Origin: Owenia fusiformis
Lineage: Eukaryota > Annelida > Polychaeta > Sabellida > Oweniidae
Direction of reading: 5' to 3'
Assembly: GCA_903813345.2 (NCBI GenBank)
Contig: CAIIXF020000011.1
Span: 9,398,842 to 9,462,841 of the forward strand
Length of the DNA: 64,000 bases
In this document: piece after piece, positions 13,196-23,259 of the stretch
Layout of the letters: each line of letters opens with the position of its first letter
Numbering within the stretch: the first letter of the stretch is position 1
The notes under the pieces: model-generated
Database searches by the model: none
Told to the model about the DNA's origin: nothing
Seen by the model: the letters and a program-made list of their open reading frames with translations, nothing else
Position numbers and translations under genes: made by a program

Positions 13196-13648
13196 TATAC
13201 ATGTATATGTCACAACATTATATTGACCATCTACTCTACCATTGATTAAACTGGCAGATATTAGAGACATACATGTATAATGATTAGAGTTATATAAGAA
13301 TTTCCATCGATTTAAGAATTTGGGTGACCAAATCATAAAGACAATACAAGGCATTAACATGACAAAATGTCACCACCTAGTTGCTCACAATATCATTAGT
13401 TCAATCTTAAGTCAGATTTAAATTTTTAGATGATTTTGAATTTTTTGACCTTGAGAAGGTCACCAAAGGTCAAATCTTAAGTATAAAGTCAGATTTGAAC
13501 TTCTTAAAACTTGTAGATGATTTTGAAAAAAACTGAAGTCAGTCTACATCTCAAATCTAAAGTCAGATTTGAACTTCTGATAACTTGTAGATAATTTGAA
13601 AAAAAGTTGGTCAATTTCAAGCAATTTGAAAAAATACCTTTTTGACCA

Positions 13649-15259
13649 CATGAAAGAAGTTCATAGTCTGGTAATATTAAATCCATTTATTATTAGTGTT
13701 CATTGTCACAGACTTTATTACAATTTTTTGTTTTAGACGTTTCTAAAATGGACTATTAAAAAGAGACAGGAACGTTTTGAACGTGAAGCAGATACAAATA
13801 AGGACAAGACAGAAATAAGAAAGGTAGTAACCATACCCTATGTGAAAAATATATCAGAGCAAATTAGAAGAATAATGAAAAAAAAGATATCAAAGTAGCT
13901 TTTAAACCTATGCAAACACTTCGAAATGTTCTCGTTCATTCTAAAGATAAGGTCAAACAGAATCGCAAAGCGAACGTGGTATATCAAGTTCCATGCAACA
14001 ATTGTAACTAGATTACGGCAACTCCACGGAGTAGCAAATCCCAACGAACAAAATATCAATTACCGAATTCCAATCAATTATACTCATTACTTTGGTTAAA
14101 ATTGAAAAATTTAGATTTTAGAATTGCGAATTCCTGCAAATCAGCCATTTTGAATTTTCTGAGGTACAAATCTGAAAAATAATACCATAATTGTGATCTA
14201 CTCCAAAATTCCTTCAATTTGAGTATAATATAGCCATACTCTGAAGGGATCGAAAAATTATTGCGAAATCGTACATTAGACGGCCTTTTTGAATTTTACG
14301 AGGCTCGAATCAGAAAAGGATACAATATTTGCAATCTACTTTTCATTGCCTTTCATTTGAGTATAATAAAGCTATACTTCAGAAAGATCTAAAAATTAGC
14401 GAAAATTTCTGTTTTCCTGGCCCCCCATACACGGCCCCTGGGGGTCAGGATGAAAAACACAGAATATATGTGAAATAGATAGATGTTGCGAATATACTAC
14501 CAAAATTTCAAACAATGATATTAATTACTTTGGTTTAGAATGAAAAATTTAGGATTTTTGCGAAAAAGTCCCGTCATTTTTAAAGCGGCGGCCATCTTGA
14601 AAAAAAATCTTGAAGAAAATCCGTCCAGTAGTATTTGAGTTATCTTCCGGACAGACGGACGGACTGACTGACTGATGGACTGACGGACTGACGGACAGAC
14701 GGAAAGACGGACGGAGGGCTTCACTATATCCCTACCGAACTTCGTTCGTTGGGATAATAAAAGTTACATAGGAGAAACAAGTAGACCTCTTGGCACTCGC
14801 ATCAAGGAACACAAAACAGAAGCAGATAAGAAAAAGAGTCACTACACTAGAAACAATAAAAAAGATTCTTTTAACAGCTTTAATAAATCAGCGATTGCAG
14901 ATCATATTCTCCAAGAAAACCACAAAATTGATTGGAACAATTATAAAATAGTTAGCACAGAAAGGAACAGAATCAATAGGTTGATAAGAGAAGCCATTCA
15001 CATTAGAAAACATAAAAACTTCAATAGAGACATGAGCAACTTCAATCTAGATCGCTTGTGGGATGAAGTTATATTGCCATAGAAATTAATTATTTTTTGA
15101 CATTGTTAAGTTTTAATGACGTAATAGTAGATTTACCTGTATTCATTTCAACTGTTTTCAATTTAAATTTAGTGATCATGGGTGCAGTTTGCATTCGAAA
15201 CGTCTAAAACAAAAAATTGTAATAAAGTCTGTGACAATGAACACTAATAAATGGATTTA
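13649..15259 (+). mobile_element. Penelope-like element, C-terminal part with GIY-YIG domain, interrupted
   Basis: From 13741 the plus strand reads KRQERFEREADTNKDKTEIR, then KVVTIPYVKNISEQIRRI and, after a one-base frame change, FKPMQTLRNVLVHSKDKVKQ and ANVVYQVPCNNCN. After an H4 insertion (14009-14758) it resumes SYIGETSRPLGTRIKEHK and ends at a stop after LDRLWDEVILP (15079-15081). The VYQVPC-x-x-C...SYIGET-R-LGTR-KEH pattern is the GIY-YIG endonuclease typical of Penelope-like elements. Inverted repeats of about 63 bp flank the unit (13678-13743 and 15197-15259). ACCTTTTTGACC on both sides is a likely target duplication. The reverse transcriptase part is missing, so it is 5'-truncated and dead. 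Confidence 0.82.
14009..14758 (+). mobile_element. H4 element, copy d, inside the Penelope-like element
   Basis: It starts TAGATTACGGCAACTCCACG, then GAGTAGCAAATCCCAACGAA, and ends TACCGAACTTCGTTCGTTGG, then GATAAT. Because it interrupts a reading frame, its ends are exact to within a base or two: removing 750 bp restores CNNCNKSYIGET across the site. The site is AAC/AAAAG with no evident duplication. The interior repeats an AT-rich unit (AATACCATAATTGTGATCTA) and has (GACGGACT)n before the hairpin. Confidence 0.82.
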
Positions 15260-15502
15260 CCTTTTTGACCTTTTTTCGACCATGAAAATGTCACCGAAGG
15301 TCAAATCTTAAGTATAATCTCAGATTTGAACTTCTGAAAACTTGTAGAAGATTTTGAAAAAAACTGAAGTCAGTCTCAACAGTATTTGTTAAGTTATTGG
15401 AAGTTTAAAGAATTGTTACAGACGCCAACCGCCGATCACCAACCGTCGTCACAAAAAACGGAGACCATAACAATATGTCACCACTTTTTGGTGGTGACAT
15501 AA

Positions 15503-15730
15503 CAAAACGATACAAGCAATTTTGAATTTTCTGAGGCACGAATCAGAAAAAATACCATAATTGTGATCTACACTGTACTCTAAAATCCTTCAATGTGAGT
15601 ATAATATTACAGCCATACTTTGAAGGGGTCAGGAAATTATCAACCACACCCCCCCCCCCATTCATGGCCCCTGGGGGTCAGGGTGAAAAACATGGAATAT
15701 ATGTGAAATAGATAGAAGTTTTTAAGTCTA
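15503..15730 (+). repeat. H4 core fragment
   Basis: TTTTGAATTTTCTGAGGCAC to CTGGGGGTCAGGGTGAAAAA repeats sequence found inside H4 copy d (14150-14470). It lacks both H4 ends. Confidence 0.55.
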
Positions 15731-15855
15731 AATTCAATTCTTTAATTGTAGAAAATTACTGATGACTTTGAACGTTAGAAGTGTTCTCTCAAAAGCCTAT
15801 GAAGATAATGAACATTGCATGATGTTTCTAATCTATTCATAAATTAACTCTTTAC

Positions 15856-16229
15856 CTTCTCCAGATATGTTTGATGTTTTCCACTCAGCCATCAGTTGAG
15901 AAAATGTCTCACTTTGGAAAAGTTTTCCAAATGTCTGTTTGACAAATTCTTGTAACATTTCGAGAATTGCGAGCTGGGTCTCATTTTTACTTTTTAATGT
16001 TCCCTCTGATTCTTTTTCATTTCTCAAGGTTGACATCACATCTTTGCCGAACCGTTCATGCATGATTTGTGAAAGCCAAGTTAGTCTCAGCTGCCAGTCA
16101 TTGCTAGAAGCGCCATCTATGAACAATTCTATGGCATATTGGAAATATGGCAACAAAGACGCTAGAGCATTGTGGGACAGTTTACACGATTCGTCTTCTA
16201 CTTCATGGTACGTCAACTTCAGTGCTGAG
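15856..16229 (-). CDS. MDN1: midasin exon 7 of 9
   Basis: It encodes SALKLTYHEVEDESCKLSHN, ALASLLPYFQYAIELFIDGA, SSNDWQLRLTWLSQIMHERF, and on to AEWKTSNISGE. The acceptor is CTTTTTAG/CTCAG and the donor GAAG/GTAAAG. It enters in phase 2 (AG+C = Ser) and exits in phase 1. It is a mostly helical spacer with an acidic, Lys/Glu-rich middle (RNEKESEGTLKSKNE). An 11.8-kb repeat-filled intron follows. Confidence 0.9.
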
Positions 16230-16777
16230 CTAAAAAGTGAATCATATAATGTCTATAATTATTCTGAATTATTAACATACTTTTGAAGTGCAAGAGAACT
16301 TGAAAAGAAGTTGTGAAATTATTCATCAAGAATACAGAGTCAATTCATAAACAACTTGTGATACATGAAGAAAGTAGATTATTGTTAAAATCAAATCTAA
16401 AATAGCTAGGCACATGACATGAAAACAAAACCCCAAGTAGGCAGTAAATATAAAGAATAGACAGGCAGCTTCTCTTTATCCCTGAATTGGAGGGATAGGG
16501 CAAAGGGGTCTACACCATTTCGACATAAGGGGTAACTTCAATACATTGTTGCTTATTAGCTCATATTTCTGATCTAGGGGGAAGCCATGTTTTTCTTCTC
16601 GAATGGATTGAGATCTTACAAAATCAAACATGGCAGAAAACAGAAATTCTAATTTCTTAGCCGATTTCTGATGTCAACATTACCCACCCATTGATGTTAC
16701 ATCCCTTTGCCCTAATTAACTTGTGATAAATTTCTCAAACAAAACATTGAGCCCAGTGCTTGAATCATTGAACAAAC

Positions 16778-17001
16778 CTTTTGCCAGAGTTGAATATGAG
16801 AGAAGCATGGTCGAGTATGTGGGTTAAGATGAAGGCAGATTGCTGGATGTTAGATACTGCACTCTCGCGTGTCCACTGTGTAACATCTGGCCTTCCAACA
16901 GGCCATTGACCCACTCTGAGTAATGCTGATGTCCCGTTGGTCAGTTCCCAACCAATAGGGTCAAACTGCTGAATGTGTGATTCTATGATTTCCTTTGCTG
17001 C
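16778..17001 (-). CDS. MDN1: midasin exon 6 of 9
   Basis: It encodes AAKEIIESHIQQFDPIGWEL, then TNGTSALLRVGQWPVGRPDV, then TQWTRESAVSNIQQSAFILT and HILDHASLIFNSGK. The acceptor is TTTTCAAG (polypyrimidine weak) and the donor AAAAG/GTTTGT. It enters in phase 0 after SKQ and exits in phase 2. I recognise no catalytic motif; the position after the lid suggests the spacer before the next AAA module. It was found by reading between flanking exons, since the open frame is short. Confidence 0.88.
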
Positions 17002-17224
17002 CTTGAAAAGAGAGAAAAAATGAAATTAATCACAGAGAAGAATGTTATGATGGTCATGCATTAAACTATGAATTTGAAATGTCACAATATAATATTTTCA
17101 ACCTTTTCAGTTAGAGAGTATGGTGATTAGTTTCATAATCTTATAATAACATGCTTCAACTTGTATTCATATATTCTTGACATATACAAGCTCCTCTCTT
17201 AAAGCAGCAGAACAGTTATATTAC

Positions 17225-17582
17225 CTGTTTGCTGGCAAAATTCTTTTGTGTTTTCACATAAACATCTAGACATGAATTCAAAATGGCTGATTTGGCATGG
17301 CACCCTCTTTGCAACTGTTGGCTCACAAGATGTGCACAGTTCATCAGATCCAGCACTGTTAATTTTTCTGGGCCATTTCTGTTTTGTTTCATCACATCAT
17401 GAATTGACATCAAAGTCTCACAAGGCTCTTTACCCACAATTCCCATGCTGTGGAGCATTGTCATGACATCATGGTTGCTATAGCTTCCACCTTCCTCCTC
17501 ACCAAGGAGATAGATCTCGATACCTCTGTTACGCATTGCACGAGATATTTCACCATTTTTCGGGTCCATTGCTAGGAAGAGC
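17225..17582 (-). CDS. MDN1: midasin exon 5 of 9: sensor 1 and arginine finger
   Basis: The 358-nt exon starts LFLAMDPKNGEISRAMRNRG, then IEIYLLGEEEGG, and ends NFASKQ. LFLAMDP is the sensor-1 strand and ISRAMRNRG the arginine-finger segment of the AAA module. The C-terminal two thirds (HDVMTMLHSMGIVGKEPCET, then LTVLDLMNCAHLVSQQLQRG) form the helical lid and the link to the next module. The acceptor is AAATTTTTTTCAG/G and the donor AACAG/GTAATA. It exits in phase 0. This is the clearest single piece of evidence for midasin in the window. Confidence 0.95.
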
Positions 17583-17624
17583 CTGAAATTTTTTTAAATC
17601 ATTTTATTTTATTATTTGCTACTG

Positions 17625-18260
17625 TCAGCTCATTTTGAGTCAAGTAGCAAAAATTCCTTAACCATCATAGGTGTACAGTAGCTGTACCTCGTGGATTGAA
17701 AACTTTGAAAAAACTGGTTTTGAAAAAAATTGCCAAAATATGATTCTTCCATTTGGTAAAAAATACCATTTTTATTTTGACAAAATATCCCATAAATTAT
17801 CACAGTTATCAAGGAATAAATAAAGTATATCCTATGAGTTTTGAGGAAGATAATTTGTGGATAAAAATGATAGTCCAAGAAAATCATAGAATATCATACT
17901 TATCCTATTTTTCAAATATTACTTCGCATGTTCAAAATATAGCCCACATAAATGACTTCACTGAACAGGTGTTATGAAGTGGTTGCATGGAAACATTCAA
18001 ATCCTATTTAATAAGCATATAACAATGGATGAAACTTCATTTTGACAATCAATAAGGTATTAGGCTGTTGTGTTTTGAACATCTTGTGTTGTGATCCCCA
18101 TTTATATTTACAATCCATGGAATAGAGATTATCCTATATGAGGTTCAGGATATTGGGATTATACCGAGGCAAATATAATATATCTGCCCGCTAATGAAAA
18201 TAAATTTTTACAAACCTGCTTGACGTACCTGCTACCCGTCCAAGGATGGGATAAAAGATT
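17625..18260. repeat. dispersed repeat related to 60.0-60.8 kb
   Basis: The stretch from AGTAGCAAAAATTCCTTAAC through AAATACCATTTTTATTTTGA matches 60440-60600 (AGTAGCAAAAATCCATAAAC to AAATACCGTTTTTATTTTGA). ATATCTGCCCGC near 18180 also recurs at 60050-60064. This repeat occupies most of the intron between MDN1 exons 4 and 5. Copies are diverged, and the family is unknown. Confidence 0.5.
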
Positions 18261-18382
18261 TTATAATATATATATATATCAAAACACAAGATAATTTTGG
18301 AAGGCCTGATATTTTAATGATTTTCTCTGCAAACATTTTTTATCCACTCATGGATATTACCTTTCTCGACTCCTGGAGAATA

Positions 18383-18548
18383 CAAAGCATTAACATGCAA
18401 GATGTCACCAACTGCCATTTGTTACAGATGCTGTGCCATTTGTTACAGATGCTGTGCCATTTGTTACAGACACTGAACACCAACCAGCGTCCACAAAAAA
18501 GTTAGAGACTAAAACAATATGCTAACACTTTTGGTTGTGACATAAATA
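18383..18548 (+). mobile_element. short H2 element
   Basis: It starts AAAGCATTAACATGCAAGAT, then GTCACCA, and ends AACAATATGCTAACACTTTT, then GGTTGTGACATAA, a diverged H2 hairpin. Between them are three tandem copies of a 21-bp unit (CCATTTGTTACAGATGCTGTG, shown from 18416). It is only about 165 bp. Confidence 0.6.
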
Positions 18549-18607
18549 TGATATTCCTCAAAAGTTATAGGATATCCTATATTTTCTAATGATGAAAATA
18601 TTCATAC

Positions 18608-18724
18608 CTGAAGTTTTTGTGTGGTTTGATAGTTGGGATCCCCCCATCTATGATGCCACGCTCGTTAAGAGTAAGGACACCCCCAGGTTCTAGTAGGCCA
18701 TTCAGACGGTCTAACACTGATGCA
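18608..18724 (-). CDS. MDN1: midasin exon 4 of 9
   Basis: This 117-nt exon encodes ASVLDRLNGLLEPGGVLTL, then NERGIIDGGIPTIKPHKNF. SVLDRLN-LLEPGGVL is a hallmark following Walker B in midasin AAA modules. The acceptor is GTTTCAG and the donor TTCAG/GTATGA. It joins exon 3 as VNFC-S-ASVLDRL and exon 5 as KNF-R-LFLAMDP, so phase is kept at both ends. Confidence 0.94.
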
Positions 18725-18933
18725 CTGAAACACAGCAAAATCTGTTATAAACAAAGTATCATGATTCCCAAAAGCATGGTCACTAAGGGTTGCAAATGAA
18801 AAAAAAATGATGATTACCTTTTAATGCTTTGTATTAAACTGCAAGGGTTATCTTATTTTATGTGGATTATATTATTCTTGTTAAGTTCTGTAAATACTTT
18901 TTTTAGGTTTTTTATTTTAGCTCAATGAGAAAC

Positions 18934-19000
18934 TAGAAAAAACTCCCTGGAGTAGCATATTGTACTGATCAAAATATATTTTCTCAAATCACTTGTCATT
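18934..19000 (+). repeat. H4 5' end fragment
   Basis: TAGAAAAAACTCCCTGGAGT, then AGCATATTGTACTGATCAAAA matches the H4 5' end. No hairpin end follows. It lies in the intron between MDN1 exons 3 and 4. Confidence 0.5.
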
Positions 19001-19022
19001 TTGAACATTACATGATTGAAAC

Positions 19023-19080
19023 TAGAGAACTGCAACTCATGGGAGTTGCAAATCCTAGCGAACAAATTGTAGTTTATTTC
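19023..19080 (+). repeat. H4 5' end fragment
   Basis: TAGAGAACTGCAACTCATGG, then GAGTTGCAAATCCTAGCGAA is a second H4 5' end 89 bp after the previous one, also without a 3' end. Confidence 0.5.
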
Positions 19081-19459
19081 ATCATAAAATCAAAGTGTCA
19101 CAGGCCTATTATCTTACATAATTATACAATATCACAAAACAAGTCATCAAAATATCATACAGTGAGTGGATCAGTATACAGTCACTGTATTATTTTAGTT
19201 ATTCTTTTATAATATTTTTAGTTCGTGAAGGTCGTCAAGACCTCCACTGCTAACAGGAAAAAGATTGATTTTTTCATGCTGGGGGGATTCCACCTTTTTA
19301 AATAGACCTCATACCTTTTAAGCGTATCAGTTAAAAAATCACAGAAGACCTAACTGATTTTACCATATTGTGCACCTATTCATTTAATGATTTATTTGCA
19401 AACATTCTCATGAAAAAGTAAATCTTGCATACAATGTATTTGTTGAATTTTCTACTTAC

Positions 19460-19619
19460 CTACAAAAGTTGACATTGTCTATCAACAGCCAATCACCATC
19501 TCTCAAAGCATTCACAAGAAGGCTGTCTACCCATTCGAACTGCCCCCCTGTTTTAGAACCACCATTTCTCTCAAACATTCTTCTGATCTTCTTCAATTCA
19601 TTTTGTAGTACTGCAGTTT
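19460..19619 (-). CDS. MDN1: midasin exon 3 of 9: Walker B region
   Basis: The exon encodes TAVLQNELKKIRRMFERNGG, then SKTGGQFEWVDSLLVNAL, then RDGDWLLIDNVNFC. The hydrophobic stretch followed by DN (WLLIDN) is the Walker B-like strand of a midasin AAA module. The acceptor is GTATACTTCAG and the donor TGTAG/GTAAGT. It enters in phase 1 (G+AA = Glu) and exits in phase 2 (AG+T = Ser). The acceptor was chosen by phase agreement with 27342-27461; an open frame continues upstream to about 19674 but there runs into intron-like sequence. Confidence 0.93.
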
Positions 19620-19849
19620 CTGAAGTATACAAACCAAACGCATCAAAATAATGTATAGAGGGGGGGAGGGTCATGGTTGTTAGTTATCTGCTGTCTCTGT
19701 CCATTATTGTGGCACAGCTATTGCCACATGAATAGAATGATCATATCAAATATTCTCTCTATATTGTATTGTATTTTGTTCACCACCAATGAAGGTGAGC
19801 AATACCACTTGGGTATATATACAGTTGTAATTAACGTATGCAATCATGG

Positions 19850-20075
19850 AAGGCAGACCCAGGAACTCCTCCTTGAAGGAGCCCTGTGTTCTTTTATTTG
19901 CTCTCATACAGGTAATGTACTCATACAGATTTTGTACAAGTTGTGGACCACTCAGCCAAACGCCCTGAAGTACTTTAAGCAAATAACAAGCAAATTACTA
20001 ATGCCTGAACCAGGGATCGAATCCGTAAAATATTGCGTAAGAGGTACACGCGCTACCGCTGAGCTATATGGGTGG
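19850..20075 (-). repeat. tRNA-like SINE head
   Basis: On the minus strand from 20075, TAGCTCAGCGGTAGCGCG is a good Pol III A box region of a tRNA and GGATTCGATCC about 40 bases later a B box. The arms do not pair well enough for a working tRNA, and sequence continues past the tRNA end (CTGGTTCAGGCATTAGTAAT), as in a tRNA-derived SINE. The extent of the body below about 19850 is a guess. Confidence 0.55.
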
Positions 20076-20585
20076 ACCATAGCTTATGCTACCCACATAT
20101 CTTTTAATTACTCATTATTTTTCAAGGGTATGAATATCACACAATTATCAAATCAAATCAATGGGATAAATCAATATGAATATGAATATGAAAGCAGAGT
20201 TAATAGAGACTGTTTTGGTGAAGAGTATAGTAGTTAGAAAGCAGCTGTTGAAAATCAATTCAAATCTAGAATCTTCCAGCAGAAGTTACATTATTGATTT
20301 GAATAAAAATTAATGCAAAACGTGTTCTTTAAATTAACTTTTTTTCTTTGATATGCAGAGCATGAAAAACTGCAATATAAAACTCTTGCAAGGGAAGTTG
20401 TATTAAAACCCTATGCAAGCTAAGTGGGTATTTCTAGATCTGATGAAATGAATGATGAAAATTATGATGAAATGGGCCACAAGACAGTGTTCAACTCATT
20501 AAAAGATAAAACTGAGTAAATTACAGAGACATTGACAAATTAAGTAGAAAGCAATTATTCATCATTAAAATACAATATAATTAAA

Positions 20586-20682
20586 ATGACTGTTATTATG
20601 ATGATTGACAAAATGTTGATTATTTTGTTGCTAATGCCAAACTTCAGCATTGCAGCACCAAATATGGCAAAGAGGGCTGCTG
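20586..20682 (+). CDS. GPC-MDC repeat protein, exon 1: signal peptide
   Basis: It encodes the N-terminus MTVIMMIDKMLIILLLMPNF, then SIAAPNMAKRAAG. A hydrophobic core (MLIILLLM) followed by small residues (SIAA) looks like a signal peptide; the KR just after could be a processing site. The donor is GCTG/GTAAGA and it leaves in phase 1. It lies inside an MDN1 intron on the opposite strand. No TATA box or first non-coding exon could be assigned. The start is the first Met of the open frame; a later Met (residue 5 or 6) is possible. Confidence 0.75.
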
Positions 20683-21216
20683 GTAAGATATATTTTAATA
20701 ATATCTAATAAGAATAATTAACACAGAGAGATGGATTCTAATTTTATCAACTGAGAGTATTCTAATCTTATCTTCTCAGATACTCCAAGTAGCACGTTAT
20801 CAGATTTTTATCACTTTTTTGTTTCAATTTCTAGCTTATCACGATTCACGTTTTGGTAATCGAGAATCATGGTAAAATGCATAATTAAATGACTACAAAC
20901 ACTTCCAAATTCGTTCTAAAAAATCAAAATATTTTCACTTAATTACCTTACTTACAGATTTTGATGGATTTTAAAATAATCAGAGTCAAGATTTGTACTA
21001 GTGTTCACTTGGAGTGTCTGTCTTCAAATCTTGTATAAAGAGATGGATTCTACATAATTTTGGAATCTTGTTGAATGATTGTCTCACTTTTGATGACATT
21101 AGGATTTTTGCATATCTAACCAAAAAGGACTTAAGTTTTCTTATATGTGATAACATATTATGATATCTCAAGGGAATCTTAATGCATCATTTTTGAAACT
21201 GAACTGGTATTTGTAG

Positions 21217-21345
21217 GCCCCTGTATTGGAATGGACTGCCTACATGGGGTCCTCATGCACAATGATGAGGGTGTTGGTGACAACCATAAACATGAGGATG
21301 CAGAGAAACTTAGAGAGGAACTTGAGGAGAACAAGAAAGTTAAAG
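21217..21345 (+). CDS. GPC-MDC repeat protein, exon 2: repeat 1
   Basis: The 129-nt exon encodes one complete module, GPCIGMDCLHGVLMHNDEGV, then GDNHKHEDAEKLREELEENK and KVK. The acceptor is TATTTGTAG and the donor AAAG/GTTGGT. Both ends are phase 1, so the exon is symmetric and could be duplicated or skipped without changing frame. The module has two Cys (C-x4-C), Met and His residues, and an acidic/basic tail predicted to be helical. The next exon begins with the same motif, which strongly supports the splice. Confidence 0.82.
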
Positions 21346-21654
21346 GTTGGTTACATAGTAATTTCACAGCAAATCATAAGTAACATAAGGCTAAGAACAT
21401 TGCCTATGCTATACCTTGTATCAATATCTTGCATATGCATGGCCATTTGCAAGACAATCATAAGTAACATAACAGCATGAATTATAGCAATACTACGTTC
21501 GGGATGTTAAATTGAAAATATTTGAGTTTATTGGGTTTAGCATTTGTGTCATCATTTATCGCACAGCTCTATATGTCCATAAGTGTGATATGCTTACATA
21601 TAAACAACGATTTATAAGAATATCTCACTCATGGATGTACTGTATAGAGCTGCG

Positions 21655-23209
21655 CAATAAACAGAGAGGATAAGATGCATGGGCAACCTAAACGTGAACC
21701 TGTATTTATGCGTATACATATAGGTTATTCTAAATGTTCCTTTTGAGTAATAAGCGATTTATTCTCTGTTGACGAAACGTAAACAACAAAATGTACCCAA
21801 AAGTAATTCAACAGCAAAGATAAACCAATCAATATTTTCAGATATTTCTTGCTTGGCCATTTAGGCAAAACATAAAATTTTACTCCCAAATACTAAATGT
21901 TTAGTTCAATCATGCCTTTTTAATGCTTTAACCCTTTTTTATACCATGTTTTAAAATAAACCTCCTCATATTTTGATGACAGCCTACAGCCTTACTGCTA
22001 CATTGTCGATCACATTTCATAATATTTTTAGTGAAATGTTTAGAATTTCTTTTCAGATGTTGGCCTTAAGTTGTTCTAGGTCTCTTGGCTTGAGATTAGC
22101 ATAATATGGTTATTCAAGCTTTGAATAAGTTACCCCAGAGAAACGGTCTGGGGTGTCAAATCTTATGAATAGGGAGGCTCTCGCAATGTCTTTATTCAGA
22201 GAGATCAGACGTAGAAGAAACTGCTTTCATGGGAATTCTTGTATGACCCTTACTGTACGTGGAGGGGCCCAATCTTTTTGACACTACAGTGTTCTCATTT
22301 GAATATCAATCAGTCTCCATAACTCTGGAAGGTGGAACTCTGTTATCAACTGTTATGGGATTGTTCTTTCGTCTTCATCATCAAACTTCTCTTTCTGGGC
22401 TATTTGAAGGAGCATTTTTAAACCAAATTTTTAAGCCATCTCAAGCCAACAAAAGACCTAGAACAATGTAAGGCCAACATCCAAAGGGAAATTGAAAACA
22501 TTTCACCAGAAACATTTTCAAATGTGATGAACAATGTAGCATGAGGATGTAGGCTGTCATTGAAGTATGAAATAAAAAGTAAAGGGTTAAACCACCAAAA
22601 AGCCAAGACTGAATGAACTAAAAACTGTATTGGGGATAAAAATGTTTGGAAATATTGATTTAGCTGTGCTGTTGATATACTTTTGGGTACATTTTTTGAG
22701 ACACCCTGTATTTTAAGATGGCAATCATCACTCATAATTGATCTTATGAAATAAATGCTATTTTCCCGGGGCTAGTTTACCCACAAGATAATTATTTTGA
22801 GCCAACTAAATGCATACACAACTATTCGACAGATATGCTACTTTCAAATTAAGAACATAAATAAACATAGTTTTGCTTTTTTAGTCATTTATTCATGGAA
22901 CAAAACTCATGTTACTGCCAACACAAAAAGCAGAGTTTAGCGTTTCAATGGCCGTATAAAATGATTGAAATCGTGAAATAAGTACTAAAAAGTTATGTAA
23001 TCTGAACCTCACTCACAATCTCTCGAGTTACAGGTTCAACGCAAGACCTAACTCCAACTGACCCTATTGAATTTACATTGAATCTACACGTCGAAGGGAT
23101 TATAAAACAAGTCAAACTTGACAAGTTTACATAATTTGTTGCGCACAACGCTGTTCACGTTCAGGTTTTTGTTGTCCAAAAGGTGAAATCTTATCCTCTC
23201 TATTGTTGA
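21655..23209. mobile_element. inverted-repeat DNA element, 1.55 kb, with a nested mariner-like element
   Basis: AGAGAGGATAAGAT (21663-21676) is inverted at 23188-23201, and ACCTAAACGTGAAC (21687-21700) matches the inverse of GTTCACGTTCAGGT (23153-23166), so both terminal and subterminal sequence pair. It lies in intron 2 of the nested gene. No transposase is visible. Confidence 0.5.
21770..22708. mobile_element. mariner-like non-autonomous element
   Basis: The right end ACATTTTTTGAGACACCCTG, then TA (22689-22710) is a classic mariner terminus at a TA site. Its inner part, GCTGTTGATATACTTTTGGG (22668), is the inverse of CCCAAAAGTAATTCAACAGC (21796-21815). The left outermost bases are degraded. 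The interior has no intact transposase. Confidence 0.6.
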
Positions 23210-23259
23210 CGTAATCAAACGCTTCATAAGTTATACATTATATGGGATTCTAATATCAT

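Larger units (their letters stand above)
13349..15502 (+). mobile_element. H2 element interrupted by a Penelope-like element
   Basis: The 5' end GGCATTAACATGACAAAATG (box ATGTCACCACC from 13367) and the 3' perfect hairpin at 15475-15500 (ATGTCACCAC-loop-GTGGTGACAT) are inverted complements. The host element is split at 13649-15259 by the Penelope-like insertion, with ACCTTTTTGACC on both sides. A GC-richer segment (GACGCCAACCGCCGATCACC) precedes the hairpin. Confidence 0.75.
4086..15855 (-). other. MDN1 intron, 11.8 kb, repeat-filled
   Basis: Exons 7 and 8 match in phase across this intron. It holds H4 copies (5003-6225, 6234-6544, 11034-11895, 14009-14758), an H1 element (7262-8144), H2 copies (12676 onward; 13349-15502) and a Penelope-like element (13649-15259). 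From 4090 to 4990, 6550 to 7260 and 8610 to 11030 I see nothing beyond AT-rich sequence and short repeats. Confidence 0.8.

Noticed and set aside
20004-20075. Functional tRNA gene
   Set aside because: Anticodon and T stems do not pair well and sequence continues past the tRNA end, so it is a SINE head or pseudogene.
19677-20237. 186-codon open frame on the plus strand
   Set aside because: It runs through a tRNA-like SINE on the other strand and has no recognisable domain.
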